From contig NC_080053.1 in NCBI RefSeq assembly GCF_026212465.1, positions 1,108,038 through 1,172,037 on the forward strand: a stretch of DNA of 64,000 nt. The letters run 5' to 3'. Made by a program: the position numbers and the translations under genes. Positions within the stretch are counted from its first letter, which is position 1, and every line of letters starts with the position of its first letter. Shown here piece after piece: positions 41,902 through 56,287 of this stretch. This DNA comes from Amaranthus tricolor (Eukaryota > Streptophyta > Magnoliopsida > Caryophyllales > Amaranthaceae). Below the pieces are notes generated by a model. The model was not told the DNA's origin, ran no database searches, and saw nothing but the letters and a program-made list of their open reading frames with translations.

Positions 41902-42485
41902 TCAATTATCCTTGTTCATTCTAAATCGTTCATTCTTTAATGATCATTGATCCTTATTCATTCTTCATCGTTCCATCTTCAATGATCATTGATCCTTGTT
42001 CATTCTAAATCGTTCATTCTTCAATGCTCATTGATCCTGGTTCATTCTTCATCGTTCATTGTTCATTGATGATTCATCCTTGTTCATTCTTCATCGTTCA
42101 TTCTTCAATGATCATTGATCCATGTTCATTCATCATCGTTCATTCTTTAATGATCATTGATCCATATTCATTCTTCATCGTTCATTCTTCAATGATCATT
42201 GATCCTTGTTCATTCTTCAACGTTCATTCATTATTCATCATTGATCCTTGTACATTCTTCATCGTTCATTCTACAATGCTCATTGATCCTCGTTCATTCT
42301 TCATCGTTCATTGTTTATTGATCATTGATCCTTGTTCATTCTTCATCATTCATTCTTCAATGCTCATTGATCCTTGTTCATTCTTCATCGTTCATTGTTC
42401 ATTAATCATTGATCCTTGTTCATTCTTCATCGTTCCATCTTCAATGATCATTGATCCTTGTTCATTCTAAATCGTTCATTCTTCA
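41902..42485 (+). repeat. HOR-B copy 6, partial, leading into HOR-C
   Basis: Contains the module at 42024, which has the GATGATTCATCC and CTTCAACG variants seen at the same place in every HOR-B copy. The following module (42486) is shorter than its HOR-B equivalent: it passes from the ATCCTCG monomer directly to a late CATTAATCATTGATCC monomer, giving a 378-base module instead of 462. That module begins the duplicated HOR-C block. Confidence 0.8.
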
Positions 42486-45400
42486 ATGCTCATTGATCCT
42501 GGTTCATTCTTCATCGTTCATTGTTCATTGATCATTCATCCTTGTTCATTCTTCATCGTTCATTCTTCAATGATCATTGATCCTTGTTCATTCATCATCG
42601 TTCATTCTTTAATGATCATTGATCCATATTCATTCTTCATCGTTCATTCTTCAATGATCATTGATCCTTGTTCATTCTTCATCGTTCATTCATTATTCAT
42701 CATTGATCCTTGTACATTCTTCATCGTTCATTCTACAATGCTCATTGATCCTCGTTCATTCTTCATCGTTCATTGTTCATTAATCATTGATCCTTGTTCA
42801 TTCTTCATCGTTCCATCTTCAATGATCATTGATCCTTGTTCATTCTAAATCGTTCATTCTTCAATGCTCATTGATCCTGGTTCATTCTTCATCGTTCATT
42901 GTTCATTGATCATTGATCCTTGTTCATTCTTCATCGTTCATTCTTCAATGATCATTGATCCTTGTTCATTCTTCATCGTTCATTCTTTAATGATCATTGA
43001 TCCATATTCATTCTTCATCGTTCATTCTTCAATGATCATTGATCCTTGTTCATTCTTCATTTTTCCATCTTCAATGATCATCGATCCTTGTTCATTCTAA
43101 ATCGTTCATTCTTCATTGCTCATTGATCCTGGTTCATTCTTCATCGTTCATTGTTCATTGATCATTGATCCTTGTTCATTCTTCATCGTTCATTCTTCAA
43201 TGATCATTGATCCTTGTTCATTCTTCATCGTTCATTCGTTAATGATCATTGATCCATATTCATTCTTCATCGTTCATTCTTCAATGATCATTGATCCTTG
43301 TTCATTCTTCATCGTTCATTCATTATTTATCATTGATCCTTGTACATTCTTCATCGTTCATTCTACAATGCTCATTGATCCTCGTTCATTCTTCATCCTT
43401 CATTGTTCATTGATCATTGAACCTTGTTCATTCTTCATTCATTCTTCAATGCTCATTGATCGTTGTTCATTCTTCATCGTTCATTGTTCATTAATCATTG
43501 ATCCTTGTTCATTCTAAATCGTTCATTCTTCATTGCTCATTGATCCTAGTTCATTCTTCATCGTTCATTGTTCATTGATCATTGATCCTTGTTCATTCTT
43601 CATCGTTCATTCTTCAATGATCATTGATCCTTGTTCATTCTTCATCGTTCATTCTTTAATGATCATTGAACCATATTCATTCTTCATCGTTCATTCTTCA
43701 ATGATCATTGATCCTTGTTCATTCTTCATCGTTCATTCATTATTCAACATTGATCCTTGTACATTCTTCATTGTTCATTCTACAATGCTCATTGATCCTG
43801 TTTCATTCTTCATCGTTCATTGTTCATTGATCATTGATCCTTGTTCATTCTTCATCGTTCATTCTACAATGCTCATTGATCCTCGTTCATTCTTCATCGT
43901 TCATTGTTCATTAATCATTGATCCTTGTTCATTCTTCATCGTTCCATCTTCAATGATCATTGATCCTTGTTCATTCTAAATCGTTCATTCTTCAATGCTC
44001 ATTGATCCTGGTTCATTCTTCATCGTTCATTGTTCATTGATCATTGATCCTTGTTCATTCTTCATCGTTCATTCTTCAATGATCATTGATCCTTGTTCAT
44101 TCTTCATCGTTCATTCTTTAATGATCATTGATCCATATTCATTCTTCATCGTTCATTCTTCAATGATCATTGATCCTTGTTCATTCTTCATTTTTCCATC
44201 TTCAATGATCATGGATCCTTGTTCATTCTAAATCGTTCATTCTTCATTGCTCATTGATCCTGGTTCATTCTTCATCGTTCATTGTTCATTGATCATTGAT
44301 CCTTGTTCATTCTTCATCGTTCATTCTTCAATGATCATTGATCCTTGTTCATTCTTCATCGTTCATTCGTTAATGATCATTGATCCATATTCATTCTTCA
44401 TCGTTCATTCTTCAATGATCATTGATCCTTGTTCATTCTTCATCGTTCATTCATTATTTATCATTGATCCTTGTACATTCTTCATCGTTCATTCTACAAT
44501 GCTCATTGATCCTCGTTCATTCTTCATCCTTCATTGTTCATTGATCATTGAACCTTGTTCATTCTTCATTCATTCTTCAATGCTCATTGATCGTTGTTCA
44601 TTCTTCATCGTTCATTGTTCATTAATCATTGATCCTTGTTCATTCTAAATCGTTCATTCTTCATTGCTCATTGATCCTAGTTCATTCTTCATCGTTCATT
44701 GTTCATTGATCATTGATCCTTGTTCATTCTTCATCGTTCATTCTTCAATGATCATTGATCCTTGTTCATTCTTCATCGTTCATTCTTTAATGATCATTGA
44801 ACCATATTCATTCTTCATCGTTCATTCTTCAATGATCATTGATCCTTGTTCATTCTTCATCGTTCATTCATTATTCAACATTGATCCTTGTACATTCTTC
44901 ATTGTTCATTCTACAATGCTCATTGATCCTGTTTCATTCTTCATCGTTCATTGTTCATTGATCATTGATCCTTGTTCATTCTTCATCGTTCATTCTTCAA
45001 TGCTCATTGATCCTTGTTCATTCTTCATCGTTCATTGTTCATTAATCATTGATCCTTTTTCATTCTTCATCGTTCATTCTACAATGCTCATTGATCCTCG
45101 TTCATTCTTCATCGTTCATTGTTCATTGATCATTGATCCTTGTTCATTCTTCATCATTCATTCTTCAATGCTCATTGATCCTTGTTCATTCTTCATCGTT
45201 CATTGTTCATTAATCATTGATCAATGTTCATTGTTCATCGTTCCATCTTCAATGATCATTGATCCTTGTTCATTCTAAATCGTTCATTCTTCAATGCTCA
45301 TTGATCCTGGTTCATTCTTCATCGTTCATTGTTCATTCTTCATCGTTCATTCTACAATGATCATTGATCCTTGTTCTTTCTTCATCGTTCATTCTTTAAT

Positions 45401-46217
45401 GATCATTGATCCATATTCATTTCTCATCGTTCATTCTTCAATGATCATTGATCCTTGTTCATTCTTCATCGTTCCATCCTGAATGATCATTGATCCTTGT
45501 TCATTCTAAATCGTTCATTCTTTAATGCTCATTGATCCTGGTTCATTCTTCATCGTTCATTGTTCATTGATCATTGATCCTTGTTCATTCTTCATCGTTC
45601 ATTCTTCAATGATCATTGATCCTTGTTCATTCTTCATCGTTCATTCTTTAATGATCATTGATCCATATTCATTCTTCATCGTTCATTCTTCAATGATCAT
45701 TGATCCTTGTTCATTCTTCATCGTTCATTCATTATTCATCATTGATCCTTGTACATTCTTCATCGTTCATTCTACAATGCTCATTGATCCTCGTTCATTC
45801 TTCATCGTTCATTGTTTATTGATCATTGATCCTTGTTCATTCTTCATCATTCATTCTTCAATGCTCATTGATCCTTGTTCATTCTTCATCGTTCATTGTT
45901 CATTAATCATTGATCCTTGTTCATTCTTCATCGTTCCATCTTCAATGATCATTGATCCTTGTTCATTCTAAATCGTTCATTCTTCAATGCTCATTGATCC
46001 TGGTTCATTCTTCATCGTTCATTGTTCATTCTTCATCGTTCATTCTTCAATGATCATTGATCCTTGTTCATTCTTCATCGTTCATTCTTTAATGATCATT
46101 GATCCATATTCATTTCTCATCGTTCATTCTTCAATGATCATTGATCCTTGTTCATTCTTCATCGTTCCATCTTGAATGATCATTGATCCTTGTTCATTCT
46201 AAATCGTTCATTCTTCA
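42486..46217 (+). repeat. HOR-C copy 1 (3,732 bp)
   Basis: Module starts 42486, 42864, 43116, 43533, 43995, 44247, 44664, 45294, 45525 and 45987 give lengths 378, 252, 417, 462, 252, 417, 630, 231, 462 and 231 (sum 3,732). With two 3-base deletions restored the period is 3,738, exactly 89 monomers. Family markers are ATTGAACCTTG (near 43418), ATTGATCGTTG (near 43455), ATCCTAGTTC (near 43546), ATCATGGATCC (near 44208, creating GGATCC) and GTTCTTTCTTC (near 45373). None of these was seen in HOR-B at the equivalent places. Confidence 0.9.
42864..45125 (+). repeat. Nested 1,131-bp tandem duplication inside HOR-C
   Basis: Modules 42864, 43116 and 43533 recur at 43995, 44247 and 44664, all at offset 1,131 (27 monomers minus the 3-base deletion). 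The two halves share ATTGAACCTTG, ATTGATCGTTG and ATCCTAGTTC, but the last module is 462 bases in the first half and 630 in the second. One half has ATCATCGATCC (near 43077), the other ATCATGGATCC (near 44208). The same nested pair recurs in HOR-C copy 2 at 46596-48857, so it predates the 3,732-base duplication. Confidence 0.87.
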
Positions 46218-49200
46218 ATGCTCATTGATCCTGGTTCATTCTTCATCGTTCATTGTTCATTGATCATTCATCCTTGTTCATTCTTCATCGTTCATTCTTC
46301 AATGATCATTGATCCTTGTTCATTCATCATCGTTCATTCTTTAATGATCATTGATCCATATTCATTCTTCATCGTTCATTCTTCAATGATCATTGATCCT
46401 TGTTCATTCTTCATCGTTCATTCATTATTCATCATTGATCCTTGTACATTCTTCATCGTTCATTCTACAATGCTCATTGATCCTCGTTCATTCTTCATCG
46501 TTCATTGTTCATTAATCATTGATCCTTGTTCATTCTTCATCGTTCCATCTTCAATGATCATTGATCCTTGTTCATTCTAAATCGTTCATTCTTCAATGCT
46601 CATTGATCCTGGTTCATTCTTCATCGTTCATTGTTCATTGATCATTGATCCTTGTTCATTCTTCATCGTTCATTCTTCAATGATCATTGATCCTTGTTCA
46701 TTCTTCATCGTTCATTCTTTAATGATCATTGATCCATATTCATTCTTCATCGTTCATTCTTCAATGATCATTGATCCTTGTTCATTCTTCATTTTTCCAT
46801 CTTCAATGATCATCGATCCTTGTTCATTCTAAATCGTTCATTCTTCATTGCTCATTGATCCTGGTTCATTCTTCATCGTTCATTGTTCATTGATCATTGA
46901 TCCTTGTTCATTCTTCATCGTTCATTCTTCAATGATCATTGATCCTTGTTCATTCTTCATCGTTCATTCGTTAATGATCATTGATCCATATTCATTCTTC
47001 ATCGTTCATTCTTCAATGATCATTGATCCTTGTTCATTCTTCATCGTTCATTCATTATTTATCATTGATCCTTGTACATTCTTCATCGTTCATTCTACAA
47101 TGCTCATTGATCCTCGTTCATTCTTCATCCTTCATTGTTCATTGATCATTGAACCTTGTTCATTCTTCATTCATTCTTCAATGCTCATTGATCGTTGTTC
47201 ATTCTTCATCGTTCATTGTTCATTAATCATTGATCCTTGTTCATTCTAAATCGTTCATTCTTCATTGCTCATTGATCCTAGTTCATTCTTCATCGTTCAT
47301 TGTTCATTGATCATTGATCCTTGTTCATTCTTCATCGTTCATTCTTCAATGATCATTGATCCTTGTTCATTCTTCATCGTTCATTCTTTAATGATCATTG
47401 AACCATATTCATTCTTCATCGTTCATTCTTCAATGATCATTGATCCTTGTTCATTCTTCATCGTTCATTCATTATTCAACATTGATCCTTGTACATTCTT
47501 CATTGTTCATTCTACAATGCTCATTGATCCTGTTTCATTCTTCATCGTTCATTGTTCATTGATCATTGATCCTTGTTCATTCTTCATCGTTCATTCTACA
47601 ATGCTCATTGATCCTCGTTCATTCTTCATCGTTCATTGTTCATTAATCATTGATCCTTGTTCATTCTTCATCGTTCCATCTTCAATGATCATTGATCCTT
47701 GTTCATTCTAAATCGTTCATTCTTCAATGCTCATTGATCCTGGTTCATTCTTCATCGTTCATTGTTCATTGATCATTGATCCTTGTTCATTCTTCATCGT
47801 TCATTCTTCAATGATCATTGATCCTTGTTCATTCTTCATCGTTCATTCTTTAATGATCATTGATCCATATTCATTCTTCATCGTTCATTCTTCAATGATC
47901 ATTGATCCTTGTTCATTCTTCATTTTTCCATCTTCAATGATCATGGATCCTTGTTCATTCTAAATCGTTCATTCTTCATTGCTCATTGATCCTGGTTCAT
48001 TCTTCATCGTTCATTGTTCATTGATCATTGATCCTTGTTCATTCTTCATCGTTCATTCTTCAATGATCATTGATCCTTGTTCATTCTTCATCGTTCATTC
48101 GTTAATGATCATTGATCCATATTCATTCTTCATCGTTCATTCTTCAATGATCATTGATCCTTGTTCATTCTTCATCGTTCATTCATTATTTATCATTGAT
48201 CCTTGTACATTCTTCATCGTTCATTCTACAATGCTCATTGATCCTCGTTCATTCTTCATCCTTCATTGTTCATTGATCATTGAACCTTGTTCATTCTTCA
48301 TTCATTCTTCAATGCTCATTGATCGTTGTTCATTCTTCATCGTTCATTGTTCATTAATCATTGATCCTTGTTCATTCTAAATCGTTCATTCTTCATTGCT
48401 CATTGATCCTAGTTCATTCTTCATCGTTCATTGTTCATTGATCATTGATCCTTGTTCATTCTTCATCGTTCATTCTTCAATGATCATTGATCCTTGTTCA
48501 TTCTTCATCGTTCATTCTTTAATGATCATTGAACCATATTCATTCTTCATCGTTCATTCTTCAATGATCATTGATCCTTGTTCATTCTTCATCGTTCATT
48601 CATTATTCAACATTGATCCTTGTACATTCTTCATTGTTCATTCTACAATGCTCATTGATCCTGTTTCATTCTTCATCGTTCATTGTTCATTGATCATTGA
48701 TCCTTGTTCATTCTTCATCGTTCATTCTTCAATGCTCATTGATCCTTGTTCATTCTTCATCGTTCATTGTTCATTAATCATTGATCCTTTTTCATTCTTC
48801 ATCGTTCATTCTACAATGCTCATTGATCCTCGTTCATTCTTCATCGTTCATTGTTCATTGATCATTGATCCTTGTTCATTCTTCATCATTCATTCTTCAA
48901 TGCTCATTGATCCTTGTTCATTCTTCATCGTTCATTGTTCATTAATCATTGATCAATGTTCATTGTTCATCGTTCCATCTTCAATGATCATTGATCCTTG
49001 TTCATTCTAAATCGTTCATTCTTCAATGCTCATTGATCCTGGTTCATTCTTCATCGTTCATTGTTCATTCTTCATCGTTCATTCTACAATGATCATTGAT
49101 CCTTGTTCTTTCTTCATCGTTCATTCTTTAATGATCATTGATCCATATTCATTTCTCATCGTTCATTCTTCAATGATCATTGATCCTTGTTCATTCTTCA

Positions 49201-49949
49201 TCGTTCCATCCTGAATGATCATTGATCCTTGTTCATTCTAAATCGTTCATTCTTTAATGCTCATTGATCCTGGTTCATTCTTCATCGTTCATTGTTCATT
49301 GATCATTGATCCTTGTTCATTCTTCATCGTTCATTCTTCAATGATCATTGATCCTTGTTCATTCTTCATCGTTCATTCTTTAATGATCATTGATCCATAT
49401 TCATTCTTCATCGTTCATTCTTCAATGATCATTGATCCTTGTTCATTCTTCATCGTTCATTCATTATTCATCATTGATCCTTGTACATTCTTCATCGTTC
49501 ATTCTACAATGCTCATTGATCCTCGTTCATTCTTCATCGTTCATTGTTTATTGATCATTGATCCTTGTTCATTCTTCATCATTCATTCTTCAATGCTCAT
49601 TGATCCTTGTTCATTCTTCATCGTTCATTGTTCATTAATCATTGATCCTTGTTCATTCTTCATCGTTCCATCTTCAATGATCATTGATCCTTGTTCATTC
49701 TAAATCGTTCATTCTTCAATGCTCATTGATCCTGGTTCATTCTTCATCGTTCATTGTTCATTCTTCATCGTTCATTCTTCAATGATCATTGATCCTTGTT
49801 CATTCTTCATCGTTCATTCTTTAATGATCATTGATCCATATTCATTTCTCATCGTTCATTCTTCAATGATCATTGATCCTTGTTCATTCTTCATCGTTCC
49901 ATCTTGAATGATCATTGATCCTTGTTCATTCTAAATCGTTCATTCTTCA
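46218..49949 (+). repeat. HOR-C copy 2 (3,732 bp)
   Basis: Module starts 46218, 46596, 46848, 47265, 47727, 47979, 48396, 49026, 49257 and 49719 each lie exactly 3,732 bases after their copy 1 partners. All translated modules match copy 1. I noticed no base difference between the two copies by eye, so this is the most recent-looking duplication in the window, or a collapse or expansion error of assembly. Confidence 0.9.
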
Positions 49950-52900
49950 ATGCTCATTGATCCTGGTTCATTCTTCATCGTTCATTGTTCATTGATCATT
50001 GATCCTTGTTCATTCTTCATCGTTCATTCTTCAATGATCATTGATCCTTGTTCATTCTTCATCGTTCATTCTTTAATGATCATTGAACCATATTCATTCT
50101 TCATCGTTCATTCTTCAATGATCATTGATCCTTGTTCATTCTTCATCGTTCATTCTTTAATGATCATTGATCCATATTCATTTCTCATCGTTCATTCTTC
50201 AATGATCATAGATCCTTGTTCATTCTTCATCGTTCCATCTTGAATGATCATTGATCCTTGTTCATTCTAAATCGTTCATTCTTCAATGCTCATTGATCCT
50301 GGTTCATTCTTCATCGTTCATTGTTCATTGATCATTCATCCTTGTTCATTCTTCATCGTTCATTCTTCAATGATCATTGATCCTTGTTCATTCTTCATCG
50401 TTCATTCTTTAATGATCATTGATCCATATTCATTCTTCATCGTTCATTCTTCAAAGATCATTGATCCTTGTTCATTCTTCATCGTTCCATCTTCAATGAT
50501 CATTGATTCTTGTTCATTCTAAATCGTTCATTCTTCAATGTTCATTGATCCTGGTTCGTTCTTCATCGTTCATTGTTCATTGATCATTGATCCTTGTTCA
50601 TTCTTCATCGTTCATTCTTCATTGATCATTGATCCTTGTTCATTCTTCATCGTTCATTCTTCAATGCTCATTGATCCTTGTTCATTCTTCATCGTTCATT
50701 GTTCATTAATCATTGATCCTTGTTCATTCTTCATCGTTCCATCTTCAATGATCATTGATCCTTGTTCATTCTAAATCGTTCATTCTTCAATGCTCATTGA
50801 TCCTGGTTCATTCTTCACCGTTCATTGTTCATTGATCATTCATCCTTGTTCATTCTTCATCGTTCATTCTTCAATGATCATTGATCCTTGTTCATTCATC
50901 ATCGTTCATTCTTTAATGATCATTGATCCATATTCATTCTTCATCGTTCATTCTTCAATGATCATTGATCCTTGTTCATTCTTCATCGTTCATTCATTAT
51001 TCATCATTGATCCTTGTACATTCTTCATCGTTCATTCTACAATGCTCATTGATCCTCGTTCATTCTTCATCGTTCATTGTTTATTGATCATTGATCCTTG
51101 TTCATTCTTCATCATTCATTCTTCAATGCTCATTGATCCTTTTTCATTCTTCATCGTTCATTGTTCATTAATCATTGATCCTTGTTCATTCTTCATCGTT
51201 CCATCTTCAATGATCATTGATCCTTGTTCATTCTAAATCGTTCATTCTTCAATGCTCATTGATCCTGGTTCATTCTTCATCGTTCATTGTTCATTGATCA
51301 TTGATCCTTGTTCATTCTTCATCGTTCATTCTTCAATGATCATTGATCCTTGTTCATTCTTCATCGTTCATTCTTTAATGATCATTGATCCATATTCATT
51401 CTTCATCGTTCATTCTTCAATGATCATTGATCCTTGTTCATTCTTCATTTTTCCATCTTCAATGATCATTGATCCTTGTTCATTCTAAATCGTTCATTCT
51501 TCATTGCTCATTGATCCTGGTTCATTCTTCATCGTTCATTGTTCATTGATCATTGATCCTTGTTCATTCTTCATCGTTCATTCTTCAATGATCATTGATC
51601 CTTGTTCATTCTTCATCGTTCATTCGTTAATGATCATTGATCCATATTCATTCTTCATCGTTCATTCTTCAATGATCATTGATCCTTGTTCATTCTTCAT
51701 CGTTCATTCATTATTTATCATTGATCCTTGTACATTCTTCATCGTTCATTCTACAATGCTCATTGATCCTCGTTCATTCTTCATCCTTCATTGTTCATTG
51801 ATCATTGATCCTTGTTCATTCTTCATTCATTCTTCAATGCTCATTGATCCTTGTTCATTCTTCATCGTTCATTGTTCATTAATCATTGATCCTTGTTCAT
51901 TCTAAATCGTTCATTCTTCATTGCTCATTGATCCTGGTTCATTCTTCATCGTTCATTGTTCATTGATCATTGATCCTTGTTCATTCTTCATCGTTCATTC
52001 TTCAATGATCATTGATCCTTGTTCATTCTTCATCGTTCATTCTTTAATGATCATTGAACCATATTCATTCTTCATCGTTCATTCTTCAATGATCATTGAT
52101 CCTTGTTCATTCTTCATCGTTCATTCATTATTCAACATTGATCCTTGTACATTCTTCATTGTTCATTCTACAATGCTCATTGATCCTGTTTCATTCTTCA
52201 TCGTTCATTGTTCATTGATCATTGATCCTTGTTCATTCTTCATCGTTCATTCTTCAATGCTCATTGATCCTTGTTCATTCTTCATCGTTCATTGTTCATT
52301 AATCATTGATCCTTGTTCATTCTTCATCGTTCATTCTACAATGCTCATTGATCCTCGTTCATTCTTCATCGTTCATTGTTCATTGATCATTGATCCTTGT
52401 TCATTCTTCATCATTCATTCTTCAATGCTCATTGATCCTTGTTCATTCTTCATCGTTCATTGTTCATTAATCATTGATCAATGTTCATTCTTCATCGTTC
52501 CATCTTCAATGATCATTGATCCTTGTTCATTCTAAATCGTTCATTCTTCAATGCTCATTGATCCTGGTTCATTCTTCATCGTTCATTGTTCATTCTTCAT
52601 CGTTCATTCTTCAATGATCATTGATCCTTGTTCTTTCTTCATCGTTCATTCTTTAATGATCATTGATCCATATTCATTTCTCATCGTTCATTCTTCAATG
52701 ATCATTGATCCTTGTTCATTCTTCATCGTTCCATCCTGAATGATCATTGATCCTTGTTCATTCTAAATCGTTCATTCTTTAATGCTCATTGATCCTGGTT
52801 CATTCTTCATCGTTCATTGTTCATTGATCATTGATCCTTGTTCATTCTTCATCGTTCATTCTTCAATGATCATTGATCCTTGTTCATTCTTCATCGTTCA

Positions 52901-54289
52901 TTCTTTAATGATCATTGATCCATATTCATTCTTCATCGTTCATTCTTCAATGATCATTGATCCTTGTTCATTCTTCATCGTTCATTCATTATTCATCATT
53001 GATCCTTGTACATTCTTCATCGTTCATTCTACAATGCTCATTGATCCTCGTTCACTCTTCATCGTTCATTGTTTATTGATCATTGATCCTTGTTCATTCT
53101 TCATCATTCATTCTTCAATGCTCATTGATCCTTGTTCATTCTTCATCGTTCATTGTTCATTAATCTTTGATCCTTGTTCATTCTTCATCGTTCCATCTTC
53201 AATGATCATTGATCCTTGTTCATTCTAAATCGTTCATTCTTCAATGCTCATTGATCCTGGTTCATTCTTCATCGTTCATTGTTCATTCTTCATCGTTCAT
53301 TCTTCAATGATCATTGATCCTTGTTCATTCTTCATCGTTCATTCTTTAATGATCATTGATCCATATTCATTTCTCATCGTTCATTCTTCAATGATCATTA
53401 TTCCTTGTTCATTCTTCATCGTTCCATCTTGAATGATCATTGATCCTTGTTCATTCTAAATCGTTCATTCTTCAATGCTCATTGATCCTGGTTCATTCTT
53501 CATCGTTCATTGTTCATTGATCATTGATCCTTGTTCATTCTTCATCGTTCATTCTTCAATGATCATTGATCCTTGTTCATTCTTCATCGTTCATTCTTTA
53601 ATGATCATTGAACCATATTCATTCTTCATCGTTCATTCTTCAATGATCATTGATCCTTGTTCATTCTTCATCGTTCATTCATTATTCAACATTGATCCTT
53701 GTACATTCTTCATTGTTCATTCTACAATGCTCATATATCCTGTTTCATTCTTCATCGTTCATTGTTCATTGATCATTGATCCTTGTTCATTCTTCATCGT
53801 TCATTCTTCAATGCTCATTGATCCTTGTTCATTCTTCATCGTTCATTGTTCATTAATCATTGATCCTTGTTCATTCTTCATCGTTCATTCATTATTGATC
53901 ATTGATCCTTGTTCATTCTTCATCGTTCATTCTTCAATGATCAATTATCCTTGTTCATTCTAAATCGTTCATTCTTTAATGATCATTGATCCTTGTTCAT
54001 TCTTCATCGTTCCATCTTCAATGATCATTGATCCTTGTTCATTCTAAATCGTTCATTCTTCAATGCTCATTGATCCTGGTTCATTCTTCATCGTTCATTG
54101 TTCATTGATCATTCATCCTTGTTCATTCTTCATCGTTCATTCTTCAATGATCATTGATCCTTGTTCATTCATCATCGTTCATTCTTTAATGATCATTGAT
54201 CCATATTCATTCTTCACCGTTCATTCTTCAATGATCATTGATCCTTGTTCATTCTTCATCGTTCATTCATTATTCATCATTGATCCTTG

Positions 54290-56287
54290 TACATTCTTAA
54301 TCGTTCATTCTACAATGCTCATTGATCCTCGTTCATTCTTCATCGTTCATTGTTCATTGATCATTGATCCTTGTTCATTCTTCATCATTCATTCTTCAAT
54401 GCTCATTGATCCTTGTTCATTCTTCATCGTTCATTGTTCATTAATCATTGATCAATGTCATTCTTCATCGTTCCATCTTGAATGATCATTGATCCTTGTT
54501 CATTCTAAATCGTTCATTCTTCAATGCTCATTGATCCTGGTTCATTCTTCATCGTTCATTGTTCATTCTTCATCGTTCATTCTTCAATGATCATTGATCC
54601 TTGTTCATTCTTCATCGTTCATTCTTTAATGATCATTGATCCATATTTATTTCTCATCGTTCATTCTTCAATGATCATTGATCCTTGTTCATTCTTCATC
54701 GTTCCATCTTGAATGATCATTGATCCTTGTTCATTCTAAATCGTTCATTCTTCAATGCTCATTGATCCTGGTTCATTCTTCATCGTTCATTGTTCATTGA
54801 TCATTCATCCTTGTTCATTCTTCATCGTTCATTCTTCAATGATCATTGATCCTTGTTCATTCATCATCGTTCATTCTTTAATGATCATTGATCCATATTC
54901 ATTCTTCACCGTTCATTCTTCAATGATCATTGATCCTTGTTCATTCTTCATCGTTCATTCATTATTCATCATTGATCCTTGTACATTCTTCATCGTTCAT
55001 TCTACAATGCTCATTGATCCTCGTTCATTCTTCATCGTTCATTGTTCATTGATCATTGATCCTTGATCATTCTTCTTCATTCATTCTTCAATGCTCATTG
55101 ATCCTTGTTCATTCTTCATCGTTCATTGTTCATTAATCATTGATCAATGTTCATTCTTCATCGTTCCATCTTCAATGATCATTGATCCTTGTTCATTCTA
55201 AATCGTTCATTCTTCAATGCTCATTGATCCTGGTTCATTCTTCATCGTTCATTGTTCATTGATCATTGATCCTTGTTCATTCTTCATCGTTCATTCTTCA
55301 ATGATCATTGATCCTTGTACATTCTTCATCGTTCATTCTACAATGCTCATTGATCCTCGTTCATTCTTCATCGTTCATTGTTCATTGATCATTGATCCTT
55401 GTTCATTCTTCATCATTCATTCTTCAATGCTCATTGATCCTTGTTCATTCTTCATCGTTCATTGTTCATTAATCATTGATCAATGTCATTCTTCATCGTT
55501 CCATCTTCAATGATCATTGATCCTTGTTCATTCTAAATCGTTCATTCTTCAATGCTCATTGATCCTGGTTCATTCTTCATCGTTCATTGTTCATTCTTCA
55601 TCGTTCATTCTTCAATGATCATTGATCCTTGTTCATTCTTCATCGTTCATTCTTTAATGATCATTGATCCATATTTATTTCTCATCGTTCATTCTTCAAT
55701 GATCATTGATCCTTGTTCATTCTTCATCGTTCCATCTTGAATGATCATTGATCCTTGTTCATTCTAAATCGTTCATTCTTCAATGCTCATTGATCCTGGT
55801 TCATTCTTCATCGTTCATTGTTCATTGATCATTCATCCTTGTTCATTCTTCATCGTTCATTCTTCAATGATCATTGATCCTTGTTCATTCATCATCGTTC
55901 ATTCTTTAATGATCATTGATCCATATTCATTCTTCACCGTTCATTCTTCAATGATCATTGATCCTTGTTCATTCTTCATCGTTCATTCATTATTCATCAT
56001 TGATCCTTGTACATTCTTCATCGTTCATTCTACAATGCTCATTGATCCTCGTTCATTCTTCATCGTTCATTGTTCATTGATCATTGATCCTTGATCATTC
56101 TTCTTCATTCATTCTTCAATGCTCATTGATCCTTGTTCATTCTTCATCGTTCATTGTTCATTAATCATTGATCAATGTTCATTCTTCATCGTTCCATCTT
56201 CAATGATCATTGATCCTTGTTCATTCTAAATCGTTCATTCTTCAATGCTCATTGATCCTGGTTCATTCTTCATCGTTCATTGTTCAT
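54290..56287 (+). repeat. 1,028-bp tandem duplication
   Basis: Modules 54524 and 54755 recur at 55552 and 55783, both at offset 1,028. Each copy includes the same 1-base deletion (ATCAATGTCATTC, near 54453 and 55481) and the CCTTGATCATTCTTC variant (near 55061 and 56089). With the deleted base restored the unit is 1,029, or 147 words. The module at 55217 is hybrid: its start resembles a normal ATCCTGG module, and it joins a CCTTGTACATTC monomer where the second copy begins. Confidence 0.85.

Noticed and set aside
42486..49949. Assembly duplication as the sole explanation of HOR-C
   Set aside because: Cannot be excluded for the second copy, but the nested 1,131-base pair has diverged and its markers recur at 58 kb, so the family itself looks real. 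Left as a check rather than a claim.
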